Part shown: one piece after another, positions 1 to 5,780 of the stretch
Layout: each line of letters starts with the position of its first letter
Position numbering within the stretch: the first letter of the stretch is position 1
From: an uncultured Oscillospiraceae bacterium
GTDB lineage: Bacteria; Bacillota; Clostridia; Oscillospirales; Oscillospiraceae
DNA length: 19,270 nucleotides
Direction: 5' to 3'
Assembly (NCBI GenBank): GCA_910584835.1
Contig: CAJUEG010000049.1
Coordinates: 1 to 19,270, forward strand
Notes under the pieces: model-generated
Told to the model about the DNA's origin: nothing
What the model saw: only the letters and a program-made list of their open reading frames with translations
Databases searched by the model: none
Program-made: the position numbers and the translations under genes

Positions 1-5
1 GTCTC

Positions 6-50
6 GGACAAAAAACATCCGGGTCTTCGCCCCGTCTTGGCTTTTTGTCC
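6..50. repeat. Inverted repeat with A- and T-tracts, possible bidirectional terminator
   Basis: GGACAAAAA at 6-14 is the exact reverse complement of TTTTTGTCC at 42-50. Inside it a smaller hairpin can form (CGGG at 20-23 with CCCG at 31-34). The A-tract on one side and T-tract on the other would make a terminator in either direction, presumably for a gene left of the window. Its right edge touches the dispersed repeat described at 49-92. Function is inferred from shape only. Confidence 0.45.
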
Positions 51-92
51 TCGCTCCGGTCCATCCGCGCTGCTCACGGCGGCTCAGCGCTT
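49..92 (-). repeat. Dispersed intergenic repeat, left copy
   Basis: Read on the minus strand this stretch has AAGCGCTGAGC (92 to 82), then 24 bases, then GGAGCGAGG (57 to 49). The same two blocks, 25 bases apart, occur on the plus strand right after infC (19083-19127). The two ends of the window therefore carry diverged copies of one intergenic repeat in opposite orientation. The left copy also contains a GCGCTG / CAGCGC hairpin (67-72 with 85-90) followed by TTTT, which could terminate transcription coming from the left. No gene is visible in 1-161. Confidence 0.5.
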
Positions 93-98
93 TTGGGC

Positions 99-127
99 TT
101 GATTTTGCTGTCTTGACAGCATATAAT
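99..127 (+). promoter_or_regulatory. Sigma-A promoter of the pncB-mtnN-luxS operon
   Basis: TTGATT (99-104), a 17-base spacer and a perfect TATAAT (122-127) lie 34 bases before the pncB ATG. The spacer holds an inverted repeat, CTGTC-TT-GACAG (108-119), placed where a repressor would block RNA polymerase. NAD genes in Firmicutes are often controlled by the niacin-sensing repressor NiaR, but I cannot match this site to its consensus with certainty. Confidence 0.75.
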
Positions 128-161
128 AGGGGTTGACATTGACGAGGGAGGGATTCTCCGC

Positions 162-1592
162 ATGAAGCACGACATCAATTACACCATGCTCTTCGACTTT
201 TACGAGCTGACCATGGGCAACGGCTATTTCCAAACCGGCCTGAAGGACCGCGTGTGCTACTTCGACGTGTTCTTCCGCAATGTCCCCGATGGGGGCGGCT
301 TCGCCATCGCCGCGGGACTGGAGCAGGTCATCGACTACATCCAAAACCTCCGCTTTGAGCCGGAGGACATCGAGTACCTCCGGGGCAAGGGGTGCTTCTC
401 CCCGGAATTTCTGGAGTATTTAAAGGACTTCCGCTTTACCGGCGATATCTGGGCCGTGCCCGAGGGCACCCCCATCTTCCCCCGGGAGCCCATCCTCACC
501 GTCCGGGCCCCCGCCATCCAGGCCCAGTTTGTGGAGACCTATATCCTGCTGGCCCTGAACCATCAGTCCCTCATCGCCACCAAGTCCAACCGCATCGTCC
601 GGGCCGCCCAGGGCCGCCCGGTGTCCGAGTTCGGCTCCCGCCGGGCCCAGGGCTCCGACGGCGCGGTGCTGGGCGCCCGGGCCAGCTACATCGCCGGGGC
701 GGGAGGCACCGCCTGCGCCATGGCCGACGAGCTGTACGGCACCCCCGCCACCGGCACCATGGCCCACTCCTGGGTACAGATGTTCCCCGACGAGTACACC
801 GCCTTCAAGACCTACTGCCAGGTGTACCCCACCGCCTCCACCCTGCTGGTGGACACCTACAGCGTCCTCCACTCCGGCGTGCCCAACGCCATCAAGGTGT
901 TCCAGGAGCTGGGCATCACCAGCGGCGGCATCCGCATCGACTCGGGCGACCTGACCTACCTGTCCAAAAAGGCCCGGGCCATGCTGGACGAGGCGGGGCT
1001 GCCCGGCATCAAGATCATCGCCTCCAACTCCCTGGACGAGTACATCATCCGGGACCTCATCACCCAGGGGGCCCGCATCGACGCCTTCGGCGTGGGCGAG
1101 CGGCTCATCACCTCCAAGAGCGAGCCGGTGTTCGGCGGGGTGTACAAGCTGGCCGCCATCGAGGAGGCGGACGGCTCCGTCACACCCAAGATCAAGATCA
1201 GCGAGAACGCCGCCAAGGTGACGCTGCCCCACTTCAAGAAGGTATACCGCCTGTTTGAAAACGCCACCGGCAAGGCCATGGCCGACTATATCTGCGTTTA
1301 CGATGAGCAGCCCGACTTCACAAAGCCCCTGGAGCTGTTCGACCCGGAGGCCACCTGGAAGCGCAAAACCGTGTCCGGCTTCACCGCCCGGCCCCTGCTG
1401 GTCCCCATCTTCCAGAGCGGGAAGCTGGTCTACCGCCTTCCCACCATCCAGCAGTCCCGGGCCCACTGCCAGCGGGAGGTGGACAGCCTTTGGGACGAGG
1501 TAAAGCGCTTTGAGTACCCCCACAACTACTATGTGGACCTGTCCCAAAAGCTGTGGGATGTGCGCGCCAGCCTGCTGGCCGCCAAGCACTGA
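162..1592 (+). CDS. pncB: Nicotinate phosphoribosyltransferase
   Basis: This enzyme condenses nicotinate with phosphoribosyl pyrophosphate, using ATP, to give nicotinate mononucleotide. It is the entry step of the Preiss-Handler NAD salvage pathway in the cytoplasm. The 476-residue protein begins with the family signature around YTMLFDFYELTMGNGYF (7-23). It carries FGSRRA (157-162), the GTMAHSW segment whose His202 is the expected phosphorylated residue, and the RIDSGDL phosphate-binding strand near residue 268. Length is normal for the family. The ATG is preceded by GAGGGAGGG at a good distance. It is the first gene of an operon: only three bases separate its stop from mtnN. Assignment to the family is firm. 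Confidence 0.96.
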   Translation: MKHDINYTMLFDFYELTMGNGYFQTGLKDRVCYFDVFFRNVPDGGGFAIAAGLEQVIDYIQNLRFEPEDIEYLRGKGCFSPEFLEYLKDFRFTGDIWAVPEGTPIFPREPILTVRAPAIQAQFVETYILLALNHQSLIATKSNRIVRAAQGRPVSEFGSRRAQGSDGAVLGARASYIAGAGGTACAMADELYGTPATGTMAHSWVQMFPDEYTAFKTYCQVYPTASTLLVDTYSVLHSGVPNAIKVFQELGITSGGIRIDSGDLTYLSKKARAMLDEAGLPGIKIIASNSLDEYIIRDLITQGARIDAFGVGERLITSKSEPVFGGVYKLAAIEEADGSVTPKIKISENAAKVTLPHFKKVYRLFENATGKAMADYICVYDEQPDFTKPLELFDPEATWKRKTVSGFTARPLLVPIFQSGKLVYRLPTIQQSRAHCQREVDSLWDEVKRFEYPHNYYVDLSQKLWDVRASLLAAKH

Positions 1593-1595
1593 GCC

Positions 1596-2258
1596 ATGCG
1601 GGCGGTTTTATTCGCCATGCACAAGGAGATTGCGCCTCCCTTTGACGGGGGGACGCCGGTGGAAAACGGCGCGGGGCTCACCCTGCGCCGCCTGCCGGGG
1701 GATCTCATCGTGTGCGTGTGCGGCGTGGGCAAGGTGAACGCCGCCCTGGCCGCACAATACATCATCGACCGCTTTGCCCCCGCCGAGCTGTGGAACGCCG
1801 GGGTGTCCGGCTGCTTCACCGACCTGCCCGCCGGGACCATGGCGGCGGTCACCCACTGCGTCCAGCACGACCTGGACGTGTTCGGCGATCCCCCCGGGCT
1901 GGTCCCGGTGCTGGAGCGGGTGGAGCTGCCCTGCGCCAAGGCGGAGGAGACCCTGGCGCGGCTGTCCGCCGCCGGATTCCAGGCGGTCCCCGGCGTGGCC
2001 GCCAGCGGGGACTGGTTCGGCCGGGACCTGGACCGGGCCGCCCGTATCCGGGACCATTTCGGCGCCCTGGTGTGCGACATGGAGGCGGGGGCCATCGCCC
2101 ACGTCTGCCTGCGAAACGCCGTCCCCTTCCGCTGCGTCCGCGCGGTGTCCGACCACCTGTTCCACCCGTCCCAGTACCAGGAGTACCAGGCCAATCTGCC
2201 TGCCGCCGTGGCCGCGCTGAACCGTGCCCTGGCGGCGGCTATGGACATAAAGGAGTGA
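1596..2258 (+). CDS. mtnN: 5'-methylthioadenosine/S-adenosylhomocysteine nucleosidase
   Basis: This nucleosidase (Pfs/MTAN) cleaves adenine from S-adenosylhomocysteine and methylthioadenosine, relieving inhibition of methyltransferases and supplying S-ribosylhomocysteine to LuxS. The 220-residue protein shows the family order. Glu11 lies near the N-terminus (E. coli Glu12). The nucleotide loop CGVGKVNAA spans 42-50, followed by GVSGCF (69-74). The CDMEAGAIAHVC block contains Glu163, which contacts the ribose, and VRAVSD ends in the catalytic Asp186. The sequence is divergent from E. coli, so another nucleoside phosphorylase-like activity is possible, but luxS directly downstream supports the call. 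No clear ribosome-binding site precedes the ATG, so it is probably translated by coupling to pncB. Confidence 0.88.
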   Translation: MRAVLFAMHKEIAPPFDGGTPVENGAGLTLRRLPGDLIVCVCGVGKVNAALAAQYIIDRFAPAELWNAGVSGCFTDLPAGTMAAVTHCVQHDLDVFGDPPGLVPVLERVELPCAKAEETLARLSAAGFQAVPGVAASGDWFGRDLDRAARIRDHFGALVCDMEAGAIAHVCLRNAVPFRCVRAVSDHLFHPSQYQEYQANLPAAVAALNRALAAAMDIKE

Positions 2259-2265
2259 AATAAAC

Positions 2266-2736
2266 ATGGAACGAATCGCCAGCTTTTCCATCGACCACAC
2301 CCGGCTCCAGCCGGGCATGTACCTCTCCCGGCGGGACGGCACGGTGGTCACCCTGGACCTGCGCTTCCGCCGGCCCAACACCGAGGACCTGCTCAGCAAC
2401 TCCGCCCTCCACTCCCTGGAGCACATTGTGGCCACCATCCTGCGCAACAGCCCTGAGAAGGACGCGGTGGTCTACTTCGGCCCCATGGGGTGCCAGACCG
2501 GGTTCTACGTGCTCTTTGACGAGGCCAAGCTCCCCCTGGACGGCATTGTGGAGCTTTTGAAGCGGGCCTTCAACGAGGCCGCCGCCTGGGACAAGGAGAT
2601 GCCCGGCCAGAGCCCCTACGAGTGCGGCAACTACCGCAACCTGGACGTGGCGGTGTGCCGCAAGGAGTGCGCCTACTACGCCCAGGTCATCAAAGACTGG
2701 ACCGTGGACAAGCTGGAATACGAGTACAGGCTGTAA
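2266..2736 (+). CDS. luxS: S-ribosylhomocysteine lyase, AI-2 synthase
   Basis: LuxS splits S-ribosylhomocysteine into homocysteine and 4,5-dihydroxy-2,3-pentanedione, the precursor of autoinducer-2. It completes recycling of S-adenosylhomocysteine begun by the upstream nucleosidase. The 156-residue protein has the hallmark metal-binding HxxEH at His49-Glu52-His53, the catalytic cysteine in GPMGCQTGFY (Cys76), and the third metal ligand in YECGNYRNL (Cys120). All active-site residues are present. The ribosome-binding site AAGGAG overlaps the last codons of mtnN, seven bases separate the genes, and a strong terminator follows 40 bases after the stop. No AI-2 receptor or transporter is in the window, so a signalling role cannot be separated from a purely metabolic one. 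Confidence 0.97.
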   Translation: MERIASFSIDHTRLQPGMYLSRRDGTVVTLDLRFRRPNTEDLLSNSALHSLEHIVATILRNSPEKDAVVYFGPMGCQTGFYVLFDEAKLPLDGIVELLKRAFNEAAAWDKEMPGQSPYECGNYRNLDVAVCRKECAYYAQVIKDWTVDKLEYEYRL

Positions 2737-2767
2737 CCGCCCGTGCCATCTCGTTACTGCTGCGTTT

Positions 2768-2813
2768 TGAAAAAAGGGCCGCCGTGCTTTGCGCACGGCG
2801 GCCCCTTTGTTTT
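2768..2813. terminator. Bidirectional intrinsic terminator between luxS and spo0A
   Basis: A perfect 12-bp stem (2776-2787 with 2793-2804) with a five-base loop is flanked by an A-tract on the left and a T-tract on the right. It therefore has the shape of a rho-independent terminator on both strands. It sits between the convergent luxS and spo0A genes and should end both transcripts. Confidence 0.92.
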
Positions 2814-2819
2814 GTTTCC

Positions 2820-3578
2820 TCAGCCCACCCTGCGGCTGCGCTCCAGAGAGATGCGGTCGGCGATCATGGCGATGAATTCGCTGTTGGTGGGCTTGCCCTT
2901 GGCGTTGGACACAGTGTAGCCGAAATACTTTTGCAGCGTCTCCAAATCGCCCCGGTCCCAGGCCACCTCGATGGCGTGGCGGATGGCCCGCTCCACCCGG
3001 CTGGCCGTGGTGCCGAATTTCTTGGCCACCGCCGGGTACAATACCTTGGTCACGGCGTTGATGATCTCCATGTCCGCCACCGCCAGCCCAATGGCCTCCC
3101 GCAGATACTGGTAGCCCTTGATATGGGCGGGCACGCCGATCTCGTGGATGATGGCGGTGACCTGGCGCTCCAGGTCCCGGGCGTCGCCCTCCTCCTGGAG
3201 CTGGACCGCCGGGGTGTCGCACAGCAGACGGGCCCGCTCGATCACCGACTGGGGCCGGCAGGGCTTGAGCATACAGTAGCTCCCGCCCCGCTGGGAGATC
3301 TGCCCGGCCAGCGCGGGCCCGCCGAAAGCGGACAGCACCAGCACCTTCGGCCGGTCCTCCCCCAGCTCCTCCAGCACCTCCAGCCCGTCCATGTCCGCCA
3401 GCATCAGGTCCATAATCACCACGTCCGGCCGGTGGCGGGCAATCAGGTCCAGCAGCTCCTCGCCGCTGCCCGTCTGGGCGCATACCGTCAGGTCCGCCTC
3501 CCCGCTTATCATATCCGCCAGCATTTGGCGGAACTCCTCCGCGGCATCCGCCAGCACAATCCTCTTCTTGTCGCCCAT
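2820..3578 (-). CDS. spo0A: Sporulation master response regulator Spo0A
   Basis: Spo0A is the phosphorelay-activated transcription factor that commits the cell to sporulation by binding 0A boxes. The 252-residue protein has an N-terminal receiver domain (about 5-120) with the phospho-acceptor Asp57 in VVIMDLML, Ser83 in place of the usual switch threonine, and Lys105 in MLKP. A linker leads to the Spo0A_C DNA-binding domain, where IIHEIGVPAHIKGYQYLREAI and TASRVERAIRHAIEVAW are almost as in Bacillus. Unusually, the acidic pair that holds magnesium (Asp10-Asp11 in B. subtilis) reads Asp11-Ala12 here. The ATG follows AGGAG. The gene lies downstream of spoIVB, the classical arrangement, and has its own promoter. 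Confidence 0.97.
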   Translation of the reverse strand: MGDKKRIVLADAAEEFRQMLADMISGEADLTVCAQTGSGEELLDLIARHRPDVVIMDLMLADMDGLEVLEELGEDRPKVLVLSAFGGPALAGQISQRGGSYCMLKPCRPQSVIERARLLCDTPAVQLQEEGDARDLERQVTAIIHEIGVPAHIKGYQYLREAIGLAVADMEIINAVTKVLYPAVAKKFGTTASRVERAIRHAIEVAWDRGDLETLQKYFGYTVSNAKGKPTNSEFIAMIADRISLERSRRVG

Positions 3579-3647
3579 ATCTCCTGTTCCTTTCCGGTCT
3601 GTGACCTGAGTTTAACATCCTGTTTTACCAAGATTTGGCATATCCTT

Positions 3648-3676
3648 AAAATACCACAGAATCCTCCACATGGCAA
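3648..3676 (-). promoter_or_regulatory. Predicted spo0A promoter (sigma-A type, extended -10)
   Basis: On the minus strand TTGCCA (3676-3671), a 17-base spacer and TATTTT (3653-3648) form a sigma-A-like promoter with a TGG directly before the -10. It lies about 70 bases upstream of the spo0A start. A second perfect -35 hexamer, TTGACA, occurs at 3724-3719 but has no convincing -10. I did not find a convincing sigma-H pair, although an AGGATT string is present. Confidence 0.55.
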
Positions 3677-3706
3677 GAAAGTTTTTCACATTTTTTCAAA
3701 TTTTTC

Positions 3707-3713
3707 TTCGACA
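3707..3713 (-). promoter_or_regulatory. 0A box (Spo0A binding site) upstream of spo0A
   Basis: The minus strand reads TGTCGAA, an exact match to the Spo0A box consensus TGNCGAA. It sits about 30 bases upstream of the predicted -35 of spo0A and just downstream of an isolated TTGACA. This fits the autoregulation of spo0A known in Bacillus and Clostridium. A seven-base match can arise by chance; its position is what supports it. Confidence 0.6.
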
Positions 3714-3772
3714 TCTCTTGTCAAAATTCGGCCACATGCCGCACTTTGGAATCAGAAAATAGGAAATTACAG

Positions 3773-4822
3773 TCAGTTATCACATTGCCGCAGCATCCGG
3801 CCCACCCAGATGCCGTAGCCGCTGGTGGGGTCGTCCACCAGCACGTGGGTCACCGCCCCCACAATTTTCCCGTTCTGCAAAATGGGGCTGCCGCTCATCC
3901 CCTGGACAATGCCGCCGGTGGCGTCCAGCAGCCGCGGGTCGGTGACCTTCAGGAGATAGTCCCGGCAGTCGTCCTCCCGCTGGGGGAACACCTTTTCGAT
4001 CCGGATGGCGTACTCCTCCACCCGCTCATGGTCGATGTTGCACAAAATGGTGGCCGCCCCCGGCTCCACCTCGTCCCGGGCCGCCGCCTCCACGGGGGAG
4101 CCCTCCACCCAGCCGGTGTCCGCCATCACGCCGAACACGCCGCCGTCGGTGTTGGCGCGGAGCAGGCCCAGGGTGGAATCGGTGTCAAACACCCCCTGGA
4201 GCTGGCCGGGGTCGCCGGCCTTGCCCTTCTCCACCCCCGCCACGGTGGCGGGCAGGATGGAGCCGCTGTCCAGGGGCATGAGCTTGGCGGTGTCCACGTC
4301 GTTGATGCCGTGGCCCAGGGCGCCGAAGGCCCCGGTGTCCGGGCAGTAAAACGTCACCGTGCCGATGCCCGCCATGGAGTCCCGGATCCAGGCGCCCAGC
4401 TTATACGCCCCGTCGGAGGCGCACAGCGCCGCCGTGGCGGTGAGCTGCACCTGCTTGTCGTCCCGGATGGCCCGGATGCTCATGGTCTCCCCCTCCAGCT
4501 CCTGGAGCAGGGCGGATACCTCCTCAATGGTGTCCACCTCGGTGGAGTTGATGTGGGTGATGATGTCCCCCTCCTTCAGCCCGCAGGCCTTGGCCGGGTT
4601 CACGCTGCCCTTCTCGGTGGCAATGTCCGAGGTGCCCACCACCACCACGCCGTCGGAAAAGAGCTTGATGCCCACCGCCCTGCCCACCGGGATCACCGTG
4701 GGCGCACTGGCGTGGGCCGCGGTCACCGCCGGCCACATGGCCAGCACCGCCGCCAGCAGCAGCCCCAAAAACCGCAAGGCCGCCGCCCCCATAAATGGTC
4801 TGGCTTCTTCATTCAAATCCAT
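3773..4822 (-). CDS. spoIVB: SpoIVB serine peptidase (S55 family, PDZ domain)
   Basis: SpoIVB is secreted from the forespore into the intermembrane space. There it cleaves SpoIVFA, so that pro-sigma-K is processed in the mother cell. The 349-residue protein has a short cytoplasmic start, one hydrophobic membrane anchor or signal (about 15-36), a PDZ domain (about 45-130) and the S55 peptidase domain. The catalytic triad is visible: His171 in GALGHGIND, Asp295 in KVTDPRL and Ser310 in GMSGSPIL. The Asp-to-Ser distance of 15 equals that of the B. subtilis protein. An AGAAGG lies six bases before the ATG. spo0A follows downstream. The recN gene that often lies upstream in Firmicutes is absent here. 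Confidence 0.94.
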   Translation of the reverse strand: MDLNEEARPFMGAAALRFLGLLLAAVLAMWPAVTAAHASAPTVIPVGRAVGIKLFSDGVVVVGTSDIATEKGSVNPAKACGLKEGDIITHINSTEVDTIEEVSALLQELEGETMSIRAIRDDKQVQLTATAALCASDGAYKLGAWIRDSMAGIGTVTFYCPDTGAFGALGHGINDVDTAKLMPLDSGSILPATVAGVEKGKAGDPGQLQGVFDTDSTLGLLRANTDGGVFGVMADTGWVEGSPVEAAARDEVEPGAATILCNIDHERVEEYAIRIEKVFPQREDDCRDYLLKVTDPRLLDATGGIVQGMSGSPILQNGKIVGAVTHVLVDDPTSGYGIWVGRMLRQCDN

Positions 4823-4902
4823 TCACCGCCTTCTTTATCACTGGCAGGTGCTCCGGCGGCCTTGGAACATGCTTTCCAGGGACGCCGTAACGCCCGCCCT
4901 GT

Positions 4903-4929
4903 TAATATGGCGGCGGTGGCTGGTTTTCA
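4903..4929 (-). promoter_or_regulatory. Candidate sigma-G promoter of spoIVB
   Basis: The minus strand shows TGAAAA (4929-4924), a 14-base spacer and CATATTA (4909-4903), about 80 bases before the spoIVB start. The -10 fits the forespore sigma-G pattern CATWHTA exactly; the -35 has one mismatch. spoIVB is sigma-G controlled in B. subtilis, which is why this site was examined, so the call is partly guided by expectation. Confidence 0.45.
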
Positions 4930-5210
4930 CCGTGGCAATGTCAGGCGGGTTTGACAGGGGAAAAGCCCGGCGGGGCCGAAAAATCAGGCTCTCCCCGCTT
5001 TATGCTGGAACATCCCGGTCCCTCCGGCATTAATTGGACAAAAATCGACAAAATTCGCGCAAAAAGCGGGCGGCGGACAAACATAGTCTGCCCCAAGCGC
5101 CGCATACTTTATCCTAGTAGCCGCAAGCCGGCGCCCGGCCCGTCCGCTGCGCGGGCCGCCGCGCAATATGCGGCGTTCGACGGCGTCACAGCATAAAGCG
5201 AGGTGCGATT
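4930..5210. other. Non-coding stretch between divergent spoIVB and the membrane-protein gene
   Basis: The 388-base gap between the two divergent genes (4823-5210) holds the spoIVB promoter at its left end and no convincing gene elsewhere. A GC-rich palindrome (CGGCCCG near 5137 with CGGGCCG near 5153) lacks a T-tract. No good sigma-A promoter was found for the rightward gene: TTGACA at 4951-4956 has no matching -10. An A-rich patch around 5038-5066 has single-mismatch 0A-like strings that I do not call. Confidence 0.6.
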
Positions 5211-5735
5211 ATGGAAAAATCAACCAAAAAATTGCTGCTGTACTATCTGCTTGCCGCCGCGCTGGGCGCGGCCCTCCACTTTCTCTTCGCCTGGCTGCCC
5301 AACCCGGTGACCGCCCTGATCTCCCCGGTGCGGGAGAGCGTCTGGGAGCATGTAAAGCTGCTCTACTTCCCCCTGCTGGGAGCGGCGCTGCTGCTGGGCC
5401 GGGGCGGGAACGGCATGGGCCGGACTCCCTGGCTGCTGAGCCTGCTGGTCTCCTGCACCGTCCTGATCGGGGTGGGGTATCTTTACCACATCACCCTGCG
5501 GGGGGAGAGCCTGTATGCGGACCTGGCGCTGTATTTCGTGGTGCTGGCGGTGGGCTTCCTGCTGCCCCGGGCGCTGTGGCCGCTGTGCGAGTGGCCGGGG
5601 ACGGACAAGGCCGCCCTTCTCCTCACCGCCCTGCTGGGCGCCCTCATTGCGTGGTTCACCTTTTTCCCGCCGGACACCGCGCTGTTCGCCGATCTGAGCG
5701 GGGCGGTGCGGACGTTTTTGACCATCCCTGTGTGA
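5211..5735 (+). CDS. Small multi-pass membrane protein, DUF6512-like
   Basis: Function unknown. The 174-residue protein is strongly hydrophobic, with about five predicted membrane segments (roughly 7-27, 47-63, 74-92, 103-123 and 135-152) and short loops. The conserved-looking stretch RESVWEHVKLLYFP (41-54) resembles the family I know as DUF6512, which has no assigned role; that name is from memory. No enzyme motif, cysteine pair or signal-peptidase site is evident. GAGGTG lies five bases before the ATG. The gene stands alone between the divergent spoIVB and the convergent proA, with no clear terminator after it. Its last eight codons and stop are repeated 35 bases further on in another frame. 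Confidence 0.75.
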   Translation: MEKSTKKLLLYYLLAAALGAALHFLFAWLPNPVTALISPVRESVWEHVKLLYFPLLGAALLLGRGGNGMGRTPWLLSLLVSCTVLIGVGYLYHITLRGESLYADLALYFVVLAVGFLLPRALWPLCEWPGTDKAALLLTALLGALIAWFTFFPPDTALFADLSGAVRTFLTIPV

Positions 5736-5770
5736 GGGGCCGGCGCACCTTCCTGACCATCCCCGTGTGA
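5709..5770 (+). repeat. Duplicated 3' tail of the membrane-protein gene
   Basis: Bases 5709-5735 encode RTFLTIPV and a TGA stop. Bases 5744-5770 encode exactly the same eight residues and stop, 35 bases later and in a different frame. The two copies differ at five bases, in five codons, all silent (Arg, Thr, Phe, Leu and Pro). The second copy lies past the real stop and is not translated as part of this gene. Confidence 0.8.
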
Positions 5771-5780
5771 GAGGCGCGTC

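Noticed and set aside
2239..3618. Long minus-strand frame running from spo0A back across luxS
   Set aside because: It lies in a different frame from spo0A, crosses a strong terminator and covers a gene with a complete LuxS active site. Its residues show no family.
3640..3672. Sigma-H promoter for spo0A
   Set aside because: An AGGATT string is present but no GAAT-type -10 lies at the required distance. The sigma-A-like pair fits better.
5038..5066. Additional 0A boxes (TGTCGAT and similar) in the spoIVB upstream region
   Set aside because: They each have a mismatch, lie in an A-rich patch, and are far from the likely sigma-G promoter.
4951..5196. 81-codon plus-strand frame before the membrane-protein gene
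   Set aside because: No ribosome-binding site, no domain, basic and proline-rich composition typical of random GC-rich frames.
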